Source: Thermodesulfobacteriota bacterium (lineage in GTDB: Bacteria > Desulfobacterota_D > UBA1144 > Nemesobacterales > UBA2774). From it: DNA of 64,000 bases. Both the position numbers and the translations under genes were made by a program. The DNA lies in NCBI GenBank assembly GCA_021604765.1, contig BQJP01000001.1, positions 124,001 through 188,000 of the forward strand, given 5' to 3'. This document shows positions 43,380 through 52,228 of this stretch, in pieces. The notes under the pieces were generated by a model. That model saw only the letters and a program-made list of their open reading frames with translations, made no database searches and was not told the origin of the DNA. Position 1 is the stretch's first letter, and each line of letters begins with the position of its first letter.

Positions 43380-43919
43380 TCAGGATTTCTTGGTAACTTT
43401 TTTTAGTATCTCTGAGCTTGGGTTCTTCTTAGGTTTTACTACAATGCTTTTAGTCTGTTTCTTTCTAAACTGCTCAAGCCTTGACGCTACTTTTTCATCT
43501 GAAGTTGAGATTATTGCTGCTGCTAGTAATGCTGCGTTCTTAGCGCCTGCAGTTCCTATTGCTAAAGTCCCAACCGGTATTCCAGCTGGCATCTGTGCTA
43601 TAGATAAAAGACTATCTAAACCCTTTAATGTTCTGCTTTCTACAGGCACGCCTAGTACAGGCAAAGTGGTCATGCTAGCGGTCATTCCAGGAAGATGAGC
43701 TGCCCCTCCGGCTCCTGCAATGATAACTTTTAATCCCCGTTCTCTAGCTGTTTTTGCATATTCGTAGAGCCTGTCCGGTGTTCTGTGGGCTGAAACAATT
43801 CTGCTCTCGTATTTTATCTTAAGATCATCCAGAATTTGAGCAGCATTTTCCATGGTTTTCCAGTCAGACTGAGAGCCCATAATGATTCCCACAAGTGGTT
43901 TTTGTCTTGATGCGCTCAT
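43380..43919 (-). CDS. purE: N5-carboxyaminoimidazole ribonucleotide mutase (PurE)
   Basis: The 179-residue protein has the class I PurE motifs: [55 protein letters not shown] and [15 protein letters not shown]. It converts N5-CAIR to CAIR, the step after PurK. A basic C-terminal tail of about 20 residues ([19 protein letters not shown]) extends beyond the usual 160-residue core. It is the first gene of purEK. Confidence 0.97.
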   Translation of the reverse strand: MSASRQKPLVGIIMGSQSDWKTMENAAQILDDLKIKYESRIVSAHRTPDRLYEYAKTARERGLKVIIAGAGGAAHLPGMTASMTTLPVLGVPVESRTLKGLDSLLSIAQMPAGIPVGTLAIGTAGAKNAALLAAAIISTSDEKVASRLEQFRKKQTKSIVVKPKKNPSSEILKKVTKKS

Positions 43920-44220
43920 AGTATAAATCCTTCAATAAAGTGTGGTTTCTCTGGACTTTCGTCAATGTATTTCAATTGTTTGGATAAATCGCATAAGTAG
44001 TTAAATAAAAGGAAATTACTCATGCAAAATGTTATGGAAAAATAGAAACAAAGTCAAATCCTTTAGCTTTAATAAGAAGGAATTCTCTTTTATTGAACGG
44101 CCTTATCTTGATTAAAAAGGTTTCACTGTGTTATTGTAATTATTGATGCAGTTGGGGTTTTTCTAATAAAACATAAAATATCGAGCACAAGTTTGTGTGC
44201 CATTGTAAATTGGGGGCATT
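43920..44220. other. Intergenic region between purE and the lysozyme-inhibitor gene
   Basis: About 300 AT-rich bases of divergent promoter region. I see no coding frame, hairpin or strong consensus promoter beyond AT-rich -10-like boxes. Confidence 0.5.
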
Positions 44221-44838
44221 ATGATTTTTCAAACACTAAAACAAACTCCTTTTTATCTCTCCTTAATAGTAATTAGTCTATTAACTCTAACTATATTAGC
44301 ACATGCAGGACGACCTTCTTTTGATTGTAGTAAAGTTGAAGCGAGAAGCATAGAAGAATTAATCTGCAGCAATGAAGATCTATCAGCGCTTGATCAAAAA
44401 TTGGCGGAGGTCTATAAAGAAGCAGAGAAGAAAGCGGTAGATGAGAAGCCGCCTGTATTAAAAGCTGAACAACGGGGTTGGATTAAGAGTCGCAACGATT
44501 GTTGGAAGAGTTATGATGAAAAAGAATGCGTAAAAGAAACTTATCTATTGCGTATAGCTGAGCTTCAAGCGCGATATGCGCTGGTTGATGGCAAAGGCCC
44601 ATTTTTTTACGGCTGTAACGGCAATCCTTCAAAAGAAGTCGTGATGACTTTTTATAAAACAAATCCAACCACTTTAGTTGCTGAGTTTGGTGATAGCACT
44701 TCTTTGATGTATTTGCAGCCTTCCGGTAGCGGCTCTAAATACCAGGGAAGAAATGAGTTGGCATGGATAAAAGGAAATGAGGCAAGAGTTAAGTGGGGAT
44801 TTGATAGTCAGACCATGAATTGTAGGAAAAAGCACTAA
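44221..44838 (+). CDS. LprI-MliC fusion, probable lysozyme inhibitor
   Basis: The 205-residue protein has a signal peptide (cleavage near LAHAG). The first domain matches LprI/DUF1311: FDCSKVEARSIEELICSNEDLSALDQKLAEVYKEA ... EQRGWIKSRNDCW ... CVKETYLLRIAELQARY. The second matches MliC/PliC: FFYGCNGNPSKEVVMTFYK, TTLVAEFGDSTSLMYLQPSGSGSKYQG and WIKGNEARVKWGFDS. MliC-type domains block C-type lysozyme through a conserved SGSGxxY loop. It would protect the cell wall in the periplasm. A GGGGG ribosome site precedes the ATG. Confidence 0.85.
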   Translation: MIFQTLKQTPFYLSLIVISLLTLTILAHAGRPSFDCSKVEARSIEELICSNEDLSALDQKLAEVYKEAEKKAVDEKPPVLKAEQRGWIKSRNDCWKSYDEKECVKETYLLRIAELQARYALVDGKGPFFYGCNGNPSKEVVMTFYKTNPTTLVAEFGDSTSLMYLQPSGSGSKYQGRNELAWIKGNEARVKWGFDSQTMNCRKKH

Positions 44839-45127
44839 TTATTATTAAGATCCAATAAAGAAACAATCAATTTAAATCTGGTTAGTCATAATGATTAAAT
44901 TCCTGCTAAAGGATTAATCATCAGAAATATAATTCGCTTACTTAGAATAGGGGTTATATAAAGAATGTTAGGCATTCAAAATAGATAGAGTTTTAAAACA
45001 TTCATTCAACTTTCTGTAGAAATCAGCCTGATCTATGATAGAATTCACCAACTAAGTAAATCCTGTATCGGCGGAATACATTATTTTTATTTCTAGCAAA
45101 AGTTCTTTAAATAAACTCACAAACATT
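44839..45127. other. Gap upstream of the sulfatase-maturation operon
   Basis: No gene or clear promoter is seen in 289 AT-rich bases. The downstream GTG has no ribosome site, so a promoter close to it is expected but was not found. Confidence 0.35.
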
Positions 45128-46189
45128 GTGGATAAGCTAAAATGCTGTTTATTTGTAATATTACTAGTTCTATTATTCTCTTCATGCACTAAGCCTGAGA
45201 AAGAAACTGAAGTAGCAAATGACTCTGAGAGCAAAACGGAAGTAACCAAAAACAACACGATGGTTCTTATACCTGAAGCTGATTTTATGATGGGGGCGGA
45301 TGATGAACTTGCCCGTGAAGATGAACTCCCAAGGCATAGGGTTTTACTTGACTCATTTTGGATGGATGAGACAGAAATCACAAACTCTCAGTTTGCAGAA
45401 TTTATAGAGAAAACAAATTATGTAACCACTGCAGAAATAAAACCTGACTGGGAAGAACTGAAGAAGCAATTACCTGAAGGCACTGCCAAACCAGACGACA
45501 GCGTTCTTGTTCCTGGATCGCTGGTTTTTAATCCCCCGAGAAATGAAGTGAGCCTGGACAATTTTTATCAGTGGTGGCTCTGGGTAGAGGGAGCTAATTG
45601 GAAACATCCGGTTGGTCCCAGCAGCAATATTAATGGGTTAGATGATCACCCGGTGATACATATCTCATGGTTTGATGCAGATGAATATTGCAAATGGGCA
45701 GGCAAACGCTTGCCGACAGAAGCTGAATGGGAATGGGCAGCCAGAGGCGGTCTTCAAAATCAGCCCTACTCATGGGGTAGTGAGCGCATAGATCAGGGCA
45801 AATCCAAAGCCAACACTTGGGACGGCAAATTTCCGAACAAAAACACTCAGAAAGACGGATTTATGGTTACAGCACCTGTAAAATCATTTCCGCCAAACCA
45901 ATATGGTTTATATGACATAGCTGGAAATGTATGGGAATGGACAAGCGACTGGTATAGAAACGACTATTATCAAACAAGCAACAAGCCTGAGGGCATTGAA
46001 GATCCTCAGGGCCCAGAGGACAGCTACGACCCTGTTGAACCGTTTGCGGAAAAGAAAGTACAGCGGGGAGGTTCTTTCTTGTGCAATGAATCATATTGCT
46101 CAGGTTACAGAGTAGCATTCAGGCAAAAGGCAAGCCCTGATACCGGGCTTTCTCATTCGGGATTTAGGTGTGTAAAAAATAAGAAATAA
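45128..46189 (+). CDS. Formylglycine-generating enzyme (SUMF1 family), lipoprotein
   Basis: The GTG at 45128 is chosen by the signal peptide (LFSSC, Cys20 lipobox). The 353-residue FGE-sulfatase domain has VLIPEADFMMGADDE, MDETEITNSQFAEF, PVIHISWFDADEYCKWAGKRLPTEAEWEWAARGG, GLYDIAGNVWEWTSDWY and GGSFLCNESYCSGYR with Cys319 and Cys324, the redox/copper pair of genuine formylglycine-generating enzymes. It would oxidise the sulfatase Cys after export, unlike many paralogues lacking the pair. The sulfatase gene follows 44 bases downstream. Confidence 0.93.
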   Translation: MDKLKCCLFVILLVLLFSSCTKPEKETEVANDSESKTEVTKNNTMVLIPEADFMMGADDELAREDELPRHRVLLDSFWMDETEITNSQFAEFIEKTNYVTTAEIKPDWEELKKQLPEGTAKPDDSVLVPGSLVFNPPRNEVSLDNFYQWWLWVEGANWKHPVGPSSNINGLDDHPVIHISWFDADEYCKWAGKRLPTEAEWEWAARGGLQNQPYSWGSERIDQGKSKANTWDGKFPNKNTQKDGFMVTAPVKSFPPNQYGLYDIAGNVWEWTSDWYRNDYYQTSNKPEGIEDPQGPEDSYDPVEPFAEKKVQRGGSFLCNESYCSGYRVAFRQKASPDTGLSHSGFRCVKNKK

Positions 46190-46233
46190 AAGTTTAAGAG
46201 AAGCGGTAATACAATTAACAGGAGGTTAAGGAA

Positions 46234-47808
46234 ATGAAGAGATTATTTTTTATGATTTTGTGTTTGCTTTTTGTTTCTGGCGCGTTTTTGCAAGAAGCGA
46301 GCGCACAGGACAAAAAAGCTGACAAAAAAACAGATAAACCAAACATATTGGTAATCTGGGGTGACGATATTGGCATGACTAACTTGAGCTACAACTCAAG
46401 AGGTCTTATGGGTTACAGTACTCCAAATATAGACAGAATTGCAAAGGAAGGAATGATCTTTACAGATTATTACGGTGAGCAAAGCTGTACTGCAGGAAGA
46501 GCTAGTTTTATTACCGGGCAAAGCGTAATCCGTACCGGGCTCAGTAAGGTAGGGCTTCCGGGGGCAGAACTTGGTATGCAGGAAGAAGATCCTACTATTG
46601 CAACTGTTCTGAAAGCTAATGGATATGTAACAGGGCAGTTTGGTAAAAATCATCTCGGTGATAAAGATGAACACCTTCCCACTAATCACGGATTTGACGA
46701 GTTTTACGGCAACCTCTATCACTTAAATGCAGAGGAAGAGCCTGAATTACCCGATTATCCTAGTGAAGAAGATTATCCTGGATTTAAAGAAAAATATGGC
46801 CCACGCGGTGTGATTCACAGCTATGCTGGTGGGGAAATTGAAGATACAGGACCTTTAACCAAAAAAAGAATGGAAACTGTAGATGACGAGACATTGGCTG
46901 AGGCAATAAGATTTATTAAAGAAGCTAATGAAGCCGGCGAGCCGTTTTTCGTATGGTGGAACGGCACCAGAATGCATTTCCGCACACATGTAAAATCAGA
47001 GCTCCGCGGTATTTCCGGGCAGGATGAATATTCTGACGGTATGGTTGAGCATGATATGCATGTCGGACAGTTGTTAAAAGTACTGGACGATCTTGGAATT
47101 ACAGACAACACAATCGTATTTTATAGCACCGATAATGGTCCTCACTTAAATACATGGCCCGATGCTGCGATGACTCCTTTCAGGGGTGAGAAAAACACCA
47201 ACTGGGAAGGTGGATGGCGAATACCCGCAGCAGTAAGATGGCCAGGCAACATAACTGCAGGATCAGTCTCAAACGGCATCATGCATCATATGGACTGGCT
47301 TCCAACTTTTGCGGCAGTTGTAGGAAACCCTGATATTAAAGAACAGCTTTTAAAAGGCAAAAAAATAGGTGCACGTAGCTACAAAGTTCACCTCGATGGG
47401 TACAATTCTCTTCCTTTACTAACAGGGGAAGTAGAAGACAGCCCACGACATGAAATATTTTACTTTTCAGATGACGGTGACTTAACAGCGCTTCGCTTTA
47501 ACGACTGGAAGCTGATATTTTCGGAGCAGCGCACCGAGGGCACATTGGAAGTGTGGGCAGACCCATTTGTACCACTGCGTATACCGCTTTTATTTAACTT
47601 AAGACGCGATCCGTTTGAGCGCTCCAATGTGACATCTAATACTTACTACGACTGGTACCTCGATCATGTATTTCTATTAATTCCGGCTCAGGAATATGTT
47701 GGGAAATTCTTGGCGACACTTAAAGAATTTCCACCTAGACAGAAAGCAGCAAGCTTCTCTATTGATCAGGTGATGGAGAAATTACAAGAGGCTCCAGGAG
47801 CACCTTAG
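46234..47808 (+). CDS. Arylsulfatase-type sulfatase with CTAGR maturation motif
   Basis: The 524-residue protein has a signal peptide (cleavage near ASAQD). Metal-binding ILVIWGDDIGMTNLSYNS (38-55) precedes the modification motif SCTAGRASFITG, with Cys85 to be converted to formylglycine; here CTAGR stands for the consensus C/S-x-P/A-x-R. Further sulfatase blocks are FGKNHLGD and HGFDEFYGNLYHL, IVFYSTDNGPHLNTWPD and GGWRIPAAVRWPG. It hydrolyses sulfate esters in the periplasm. AGGAGG precedes the ATG. The preceding gene is its likely activator. Confidence 0.95.
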   Translation: MKRLFFMILCLLFVSGAFLQEASAQDKKADKKTDKPNILVIWGDDIGMTNLSYNSRGLMGYSTPNIDRIAKEGMIFTDYYGEQSCTAGRASFITGQSVIRTGLSKVGLPGAELGMQEEDPTIATVLKANGYVTGQFGKNHLGDKDEHLPTNHGFDEFYGNLYHLNAEEEPELPDYPSEEDYPGFKEKYGPRGVIHSYAGGEIEDTGPLTKKRMETVDDETLAEAIRFIKEANEAGEPFFVWWNGTRMHFRTHVKSELRGISGQDEYSDGMVEHDMHVGQLLKVLDDLGITDNTIVFYSTDNGPHLNTWPDAAMTPFRGEKNTNWEGGWRIPAAVRWPGNITAGSVSNGIMHHMDWLPTFAAVVGNPDIKEQLLKGKKIGARSYKVHLDGYNSLPLLTGEVEDSPRHEIFYFSDDGDLTALRFNDWKLIFSEQRTEGTLEVWADPFVPLRIPLLFNLRRDPFERSNVTSNTYYDWYLDHVFLLIPAQEYVGKFLATLKEFPPRQKAASFSIDQVMEKLQEAPGAP

Positions 47809-47840
47809 TCAGTTAATAATAAATATTGTATATAAACCAT

Positions 47841-47867
47841 GGCTGTTGAGCTTCTCGCTCAACAGCC
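47841..47867 (+). terminator. Hairpin between sulfatase and HAD genes
   Basis: GGCTGTTGAGC-ttctc-GCTCAACAGCC is a perfect 11-base-pair stem followed by AATTTCTTC. It could terminate or attenuate transcription between the sulfatase and the phosphatase. Confidence 0.7.
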
Positions 47868-47914
47868 AATTTCTTCACTTAGCAAAGATATTTAAATACC
47901 TTAGGAGAGCAGTA

Positions 47915-48904
47915 ATGAAAAAGAAATTATTATATATATTCGTACTATTAATTTTTACCATGGCAGGTAATTTGCACGCCGAAGACACTTTGCCTTCTTG
48001 GAACGACGGAGCGACAAAGCAGTCAATTATTACTTTTGTTGAAGAAGTTACAGATAAAGATAGCAAATCTTATGTTAAGTCTGAAGAACGCATTGCAGTG
48101 TTTGACAATGACGGGACGCTTTGGGCAGAGAAGCCTATTTATTTTCAACTCGAGTTCGTCAAAGATCGCATAAAAGAGCTCGCTCCTTCACATCCGGAGT
48201 GGAAAACTGAGCAACCCTTCAAAGCTGTATTAGAAAACGATAACAAAGCACTTGCGGAAAGTGGGTATGAGGGTCTTATGAAGCTACTTATGGCCACACA
48301 TTCTGGGATGACGCAAGCTGAGTTTCAAGACATAGCTGAACAGTGGCTGGACACAGCCAAGCATCCACGTTTCAACCGCCCTTATAATGAGCTTGTTTAC
48401 CAGCCTATGCTCGAGCTTCTTGCATACTTAAGAGCAAACGGCTTTAAAACTTATATTGTTTCAGGAGGCGGGATTGAGTTTATGCGCCCGTGGACAGAAG
48501 AAGTGTATGGCATTCCACCTGAGCAAGTAGTAGGAAGCAGTCTCAAAACAGAGTTTGAAATGCGGGATGGTAAACCTGTACTTGTTCGCAAGGGTGAGAT
48601 TCAATTCCTGGACGATAAAGAGGTTAAACCTGTTCTCATTAACAGCCACATTGGGCGCCGCCCGATTGCTGCCTTTGGTAACTCAGACGGAGATCTTCAA
48701 ATGCTCCAATGGACCGCGGCAGGTAATGGCCCAAGCCTGATGGTTCTTGTCCACCACACAGATGCCAAAAGAGAATGGGCATATGATAAAGACTCGCATA
48801 TCGGTCGTCTGGATAAAGCGCTTACTCAGGCAAATACGGATGGTTGGACAGTTATCGACATGAAAGAGGACTGGAAGACAGTATTCCCGTTTCAGTCTCA
48901 ATAG
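47915..48904 (+). CDS. Periplasmic HAD-superfamily phosphatase
   Basis: The ATG at 47915 has AGGAGAG upstream and opens a signal peptide (MKKKLLYIFVLLIFTMAGNL, cleavage near LHAED), giving 329 residues. HAD motif I is AVFDNDGTLWAE with catalytic Asp64; motif II YIVSGGG; motif IV AAFGNSDGDLQML. It is like the periplasmic HAD phosphatases that follow arylsulfatase genes in many bacteria. It may act on phosphorylated or sulfated-sugar products, but that is inference. Confidence 0.9.
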   Translation: MKKKLLYIFVLLIFTMAGNLHAEDTLPSWNDGATKQSIITFVEEVTDKDSKSYVKSEERIAVFDNDGTLWAEKPIYFQLEFVKDRIKELAPSHPEWKTEQPFKAVLENDNKALAESGYEGLMKLLMATHSGMTQAEFQDIAEQWLDTAKHPRFNRPYNELVYQPMLELLAYLRANGFKTYIVSGGGIEFMRPWTEEVYGIPPEQVVGSSLKTEFEMRDGKPVLVRKGEIQFLDDKEVKPVLINSHIGRRPIAAFGNSDGDLQMLQWTAAGNGPSLMVLVHHTDAKREWAYDKDSHIGRLDKALTQANTDGWTVIDMKEDWKTVFPFQSQ

Positions 48905-48999
48905 CATGGTTTCCAGATGAATTTAGGCAAAAGTCCGGGAATGCTAACTCATATATCTGCTTTAAGATGAATTTAGTATCAATGTAACCCGAGTTTGTC

Positions 49000-49491
49000 T
49001 TAATCCACTTTCTTCCATATGTCAGTATAAGATCCATCGGTTCTTTTCGCGTTTAGTTTGTTGCCTTCAAAGGTTGCAATAATATTTTTTTGGGGAGGAA
49101 ACGAGAATTCTATTTTGTCTCCTTCGATTTTAACTGGAGATGATCCCTCCTTTTTTGAGAAATCGTGGACCTTGTCTCCTCCATAGATTTCGTCATGTAT
49201 GCTTAGAAAAAATATTTCTTGATGGTATTTAGAAGAGCTGAATTTGTATTTTCCAATGAATGAGATTGACTGTCTTTTCTCGGAATTGTCTTTATAAGCC
49301 AGATTAAAGTTGATGTATCCTGCTGCAAGATTATAGACTCCCAATATTTGAGGAGGTTTTATTACCGTTCCGTCTACTAGTACTCGAGATTCAAGCACAT
49401 ATGTGCCGTCAATACTCTGGGCAAAAGAGTAGGCTTGGTAGAAGACCACAAAAGATAGAGCTACTAATGATCTAATAAAGAATTGATTCAT
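49000..49491 (-). CDS. Exported protein, unknown function
   Basis: The ATG at 49491 is preferred over 49503 because of the GAGGGGAAA site. The 163-residue product has a signal peptide ending near SFAQS and a beta-rich mature domain: GTYVLESRVLVDGTVIKPPQ, LAAGYINFNLAYKDNSEKRQ and KIEGDKIEFSFPPQKNIIATFEGNKLNAKRTDG. This is a lipocalin-like strand pattern as in small META/DUF-type proteins, unassigned. Confidence 0.65.
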   Translation of the reverse strand: MNQFFIRSLVALSFVVFYQAYSFAQSIDGTYVLESRVLVDGTVIKPPQILGVYNLAAGYINFNLAYKDNSEKRQSISFIGKYKFSSSKYHQEIFFLSIHDEIYGGDKVHDFSKKEGSSPVKIEGDKIEFSFPPQKNIIATFEGNKLNAKRTDGSYTDIWKKVD

Positions 49492-49666
49492 TTTTCCCCT
49501 CACTCTGTACTATTTGCTTAATCCGCGATTATTATAAGATATTTATCATGAAAAGACTAAATTCTCATGTGATATCTTGATGCAATTTAAACCTGTTTAT
49601 TCGATAAAGTAATGATTTTTGTAAATAAGTTGATATAATCATTGTGAAAATAAGGAGGGATCACCT

Positions 49667-50143
49667 ATGAAGAATTATACTCTGAAAACTCTAGCAATAC
49701 TTTGCTTGTTAGTTACTGCAGAGCTTAGTTATGCAAACCCGGTTATTAACGAAGCTGACGCGCCAAAGTTCTTATACACAATGAGTGCTAAATCAGGAAC
49801 CTATGCAGACGGAAGACTTACATTAAATGATGTGCCGCTTGTAGTTTATTTTACAGACCGCCCGGCCCGTATTTCAGGACAGCTTAGCATCGAAGTCTTT
49901 GCACAAGGATGGAATCAAGGTCCGGACAGTTTTAAAGCTGATCCTCCTAATGCCACACTTTCTATCTTAGCTAAAGATGGAAATCAGAATATTGTAGTAC
50001 AATTGTCCGAGCCTAATGTGAAAGTGAAAGGTGGGTCAATCTCGTTTAAGGTTCGTGTTTTAGATGGTGAATTGCCAGAGACTTTTGGACACTCTTCACT
50101 ATTCATTGATTTTAATTTTGGCCCGAATCCCGGAGATGGATAA
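49667..50143 (+). CDS. Exported protein family 'NPVINEADAPKF', copy 1
   Basis: The 158-residue protein starts after AAGGAGGG with a signal peptide (cleavage near SYANP). The mature domain starts NPVINEADAPKFLYTMSAKSG, continues LTLNDVPLVVYFTDRPARISGQLSIEVFAQGW, then DPPNATLSILAKDGNQNIVVQLSEP and ends SFKVRVLDGELPETFGHSSLFIDF. It is nearly identical in plan to the gene at 50989 and clearly related to that at 51580. I know similar proteins from marine and photosynthetic bacteria but no characterised function. A beta-sandwich fold is likely; no metal or catalytic motif is seen. Confidence 0.75.
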   Translation: MKNYTLKTLAILCLLVTAELSYANPVINEADAPKFLYTMSAKSGTYADGRLTLNDVPLVVYFTDRPARISGQLSIEVFAQGWNQGPDSFKADPPNATLSILAKDGNQNIVVQLSEPNVKVKGGSISFKVRVLDGELPETFGHSSLFIDFNFGPNPGDG

Positions 50144-50197
50144 GGTCTAGAATCAAACACGGTAATAGATTCAGTAGAAAATTAATAAGGAGAGGAT

Positions 50198-50992
50198 ATG
50201 TTAAAGCAATTTTTACTTACGTTGGCACTAGTAATTGGTTTTGGTTCGGTTATAACAAGCGCAGATGAAAGCGCCCAGAAAGAAGCTCGACAAGTTGAAC
50301 CCCTAAATCTAGCAGTAACCGCAGATTTTGCCCCGACTGCTGAGATTATTGGAAAAGAATTTACTGCTCTGACTGGTGTACCTGTTAAAATCACAAGCGA
50401 TTCTAGTGAAGCTCTGCTTCAGGAGATTAAAAAAGGAACACAGTTCGATGTTTATATGTCTGCTAATACAAACTATCCAATAGATCTAGAGAAGAGTGGC
50501 GATACTGAGGGAAGTCCTGAGATATATGCAATTGGTAGTCTCGCCCTTTATGCAAAAGGTAAGGAACTTACTCACAGCGGACTAGACCTTCTACAGCCCG
50601 GCGGATTCACTCAGCTTGCTATAGCAAACCCTGAAAATTCTTCATATGGCGTTGCTTCTACAGAGACACTAAAAAAACTTGGTATTTATGAACAGGTGCA
50701 GAGCCAAGTTGTTAATGCTGACAACGTGTCTACGGCTTTGGAAATGGTAGAGTCAGGGCAGGTTGAAGCTGGGCTCGTATCTTACGGAGATTTAAGTTCT
50801 GATCAAAAGGCCAAAGCATGGATTGTTCCTGGTCGTATGCACAATCATATTGAGCAGAGCCAAGTGGCGTTAAAAGGTGGTAATGCCCAAGCGGCTCAGA
50901 AATGGATTAAGTTTATGGAAAGCGATACTGTTAAAAATGTGCTCATATCAGCAGGATATGGCGTAACAAATGTGGAAAAGGTGAAAGAATGA
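50198..50992 (+). CDS. ModA-like periplasmic substrate-binding protein embedded in the exported-protein cluster
   Basis: The 264-residue protein has a signal peptide and the ModA plan: LNLAVTADFAPTAEIIGKEFT, VKITSDSSEALLQEIKKGTQFDVYMSANTNYPIDLEKSG, YGVASTETLKKLGIYEQVQSQVV and KAWIVPGRMHNHIEQSQVALKGG, ending AGYGVTNVEKVKE. It lacks a lipobox, unlike the copy at 40187. No permease or ATPase gene is adjacent. Its stop overlaps the next start in an ATGA junction, so translation of the two is probably coupled. The ligand may be molybdate, tungstate or another oxyanion. Confidence 0.85.
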   Translation: MLKQFLLTLALVIGFGSVITSADESAQKEARQVEPLNLAVTADFAPTAEIIGKEFTALTGVPVKITSDSSEALLQEIKKGTQFDVYMSANTNYPIDLEKSGDTEGSPEIYAIGSLALYAKGKELTHSGLDLLQPGGFTQLAIANPENSSYGVASTETLKKLGIYEQVQSQVVNADNVSTALEMVESGQVEAGLVSYGDLSSDQKAKAWIVPGRMHNHIEQSQVALKGGNAQAAQKWIKFMESDTVKNVLISAGYGVTNVEKVKE

Positions 50993-51483
50993 ATAGAGTA
51001 ATCGGATACACAACAACTTTGTCCTTATTGGCAGCAATAATTTTTAGTGTAAGTGCGATGGTTGCTTCAGCTAATCCTGTAATCAATGAAGCTGATGCCC
51101 CAAAGTTCTTATATACAATGAGCGCTAAGTCGGGCACTTTTGAAAACGGAAGGCTTACTCTAAATGATGTGCCCCTCGTGGTTTATTTTGCAGACCGCCC
51201 GGCACGTATTTCCGGTCAGCTAAGTATCCAAGTGTTTGCTCAGGGATGGGGAACCGGAACAGACAGTTTCAAGAATGATCCACCGAATGCAACGCTATCA
51301 ATTTTAGGCAAAGACGGGGATAAAAATACTGTAGTAGAACTTTCAGATCCGAATGTGGTAGTGGAAGAGGGGTCAATCTCGTTTAAGGTTCGTGTTTTAG
51401 ATGGTGAATTGCCAGAGACTTTTGAACATTCAACACTCTTTATTGATGGAGGGGCTTGTCCTAATTGTATAGGAGCTCTCTAG
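50989..51483 (+). CDS. Exported protein family 'NPVINEADAPKF', copy 2
   Basis: The 164-residue product has a signal peptide (cleavage near ASANP) and the same blocks as copy 1: NPVINEADAPKFLYTMSAKSG, LTLNDVPLVVYFADRPARISGQLSIQVFAQGW, DPPNATLSILGKDG and SFKVRVLDGELPETFEHSTLFID. It then ends with a short Cys-containing tail, GGACPNCIGAL, absent from copy 1. CxxC near the C terminus could bind metal or form a disulfide. The ATG overlaps the ModA-like stop (ATGA). Confidence 0.75.
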   Translation: MNRVIGYTTTLSLLAAIIFSVSAMVASANPVINEADAPKFLYTMSAKSGTFENGRLTLNDVPLVVYFADRPARISGQLSIQVFAQGWGTGTDSFKNDPPNATLSILGKDGDKNTVVELSDPNVVVEEGSISFKVRVLDGELPETFEHSTLFIDGGACPNCIGAL

Positions 51484-51579
51484 GAATTTTATATCCAAAG
51501 AGCTATTCTTGATTGCTATTATATTGTTTATTGCGTTAATATGTTAAAGTGCGGTCATATAATTGTTCAGGAGGGGATT

Positions 51580-52050
51580 TTGAAAAGCTCAACTCTAATT
51601 CTAGCTGTAATTCTTAGTTTTTGTTCCGTTCTAGCAAATGCGCAAGATCTTACAGTTGATGATTCAAAAAGCCTTAAATACCTCTTTGTAATTACTGGTG
51701 ATACAGGAACATATAAAGACGGGAAACTAACCTTAAACGGAGCGCCGATTGTCACATTTAATTACCTTGGATCCACAAGGGAAGTAGGGCATTTTTTGGT
51801 TGGTATGTTTATAGAAACATGGAACAAGAACTCCTCAATTTATAGCGCCAAGCCTCCAAGCGGCACCCTATCTGTGCTTGATCAAAATGGCGCTGGAAAT
51901 GCTGTAATAGAAGTATCGAACCCAACTTCAACATTAAATTCTATTACTTTTGATGCCCGCGTTTTAGAGGGTGAGGTCCCAGACTCATTTAACGCATCGT
52001 CTTTATTTTTAGAGCTAAATGTGGACGAGAAGCTTAAAACGCAAAATTAA
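51580..52050 (+). CDS. Exported protein family 'NPVINEADAPKF', divergent copy 3
   Basis: The start is taken as TTG at 51580, which has AGGAGG five bases upstream and directly opens a signal peptide (LKSSTLILAVILSFCSVLANA); the ATG at 51541 has none. The mature domain keeps the family plan with changed residues: SLKYLFVITGDTGTYKDGKLTLNGAPIVTF, HFLVGMFIETWNKN, PPSGTLSVLDQNGAGNAVIEVSNP and FDARVLEGEVPDSFNASSLFLEL. The conserved DRP triplet is lost. It lies about 100 bases after copy 2 and probably continues the same cluster. Confidence 0.65.
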   Translation: MKSSTLILAVILSFCSVLANAQDLTVDDSKSLKYLFVITGDTGTYKDGKLTLNGAPIVTFNYLGSTREVGHFLVGMFIETWNKNSSIYSAKPPSGTLSVLDQNGAGNAVIEVSNPTSTLNSITFDARVLEGEVPDSFNASSLFLELNVDEKLKTQN

Positions 52051-52228
52051 TTACTCCTCAATACTTATTTTCTTATAGTAAGGACTTCTAAACCACTCTA
52101 TTACATATTTCACTATCTAGTTTTATTTGTATTTCTGAAACCTTCCTCATAATTCTGCATCTTATCTTCAATCAGAACAAAGAATATGACGGACTAGTTT
52201 TAAGAATCAAGCCTTGAGGAGGGTGAGT

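Noticed and set aside
46396-46722. 108-codon frame antisense to the sulfatase
   Set aside because: Shadow frame; no start context.
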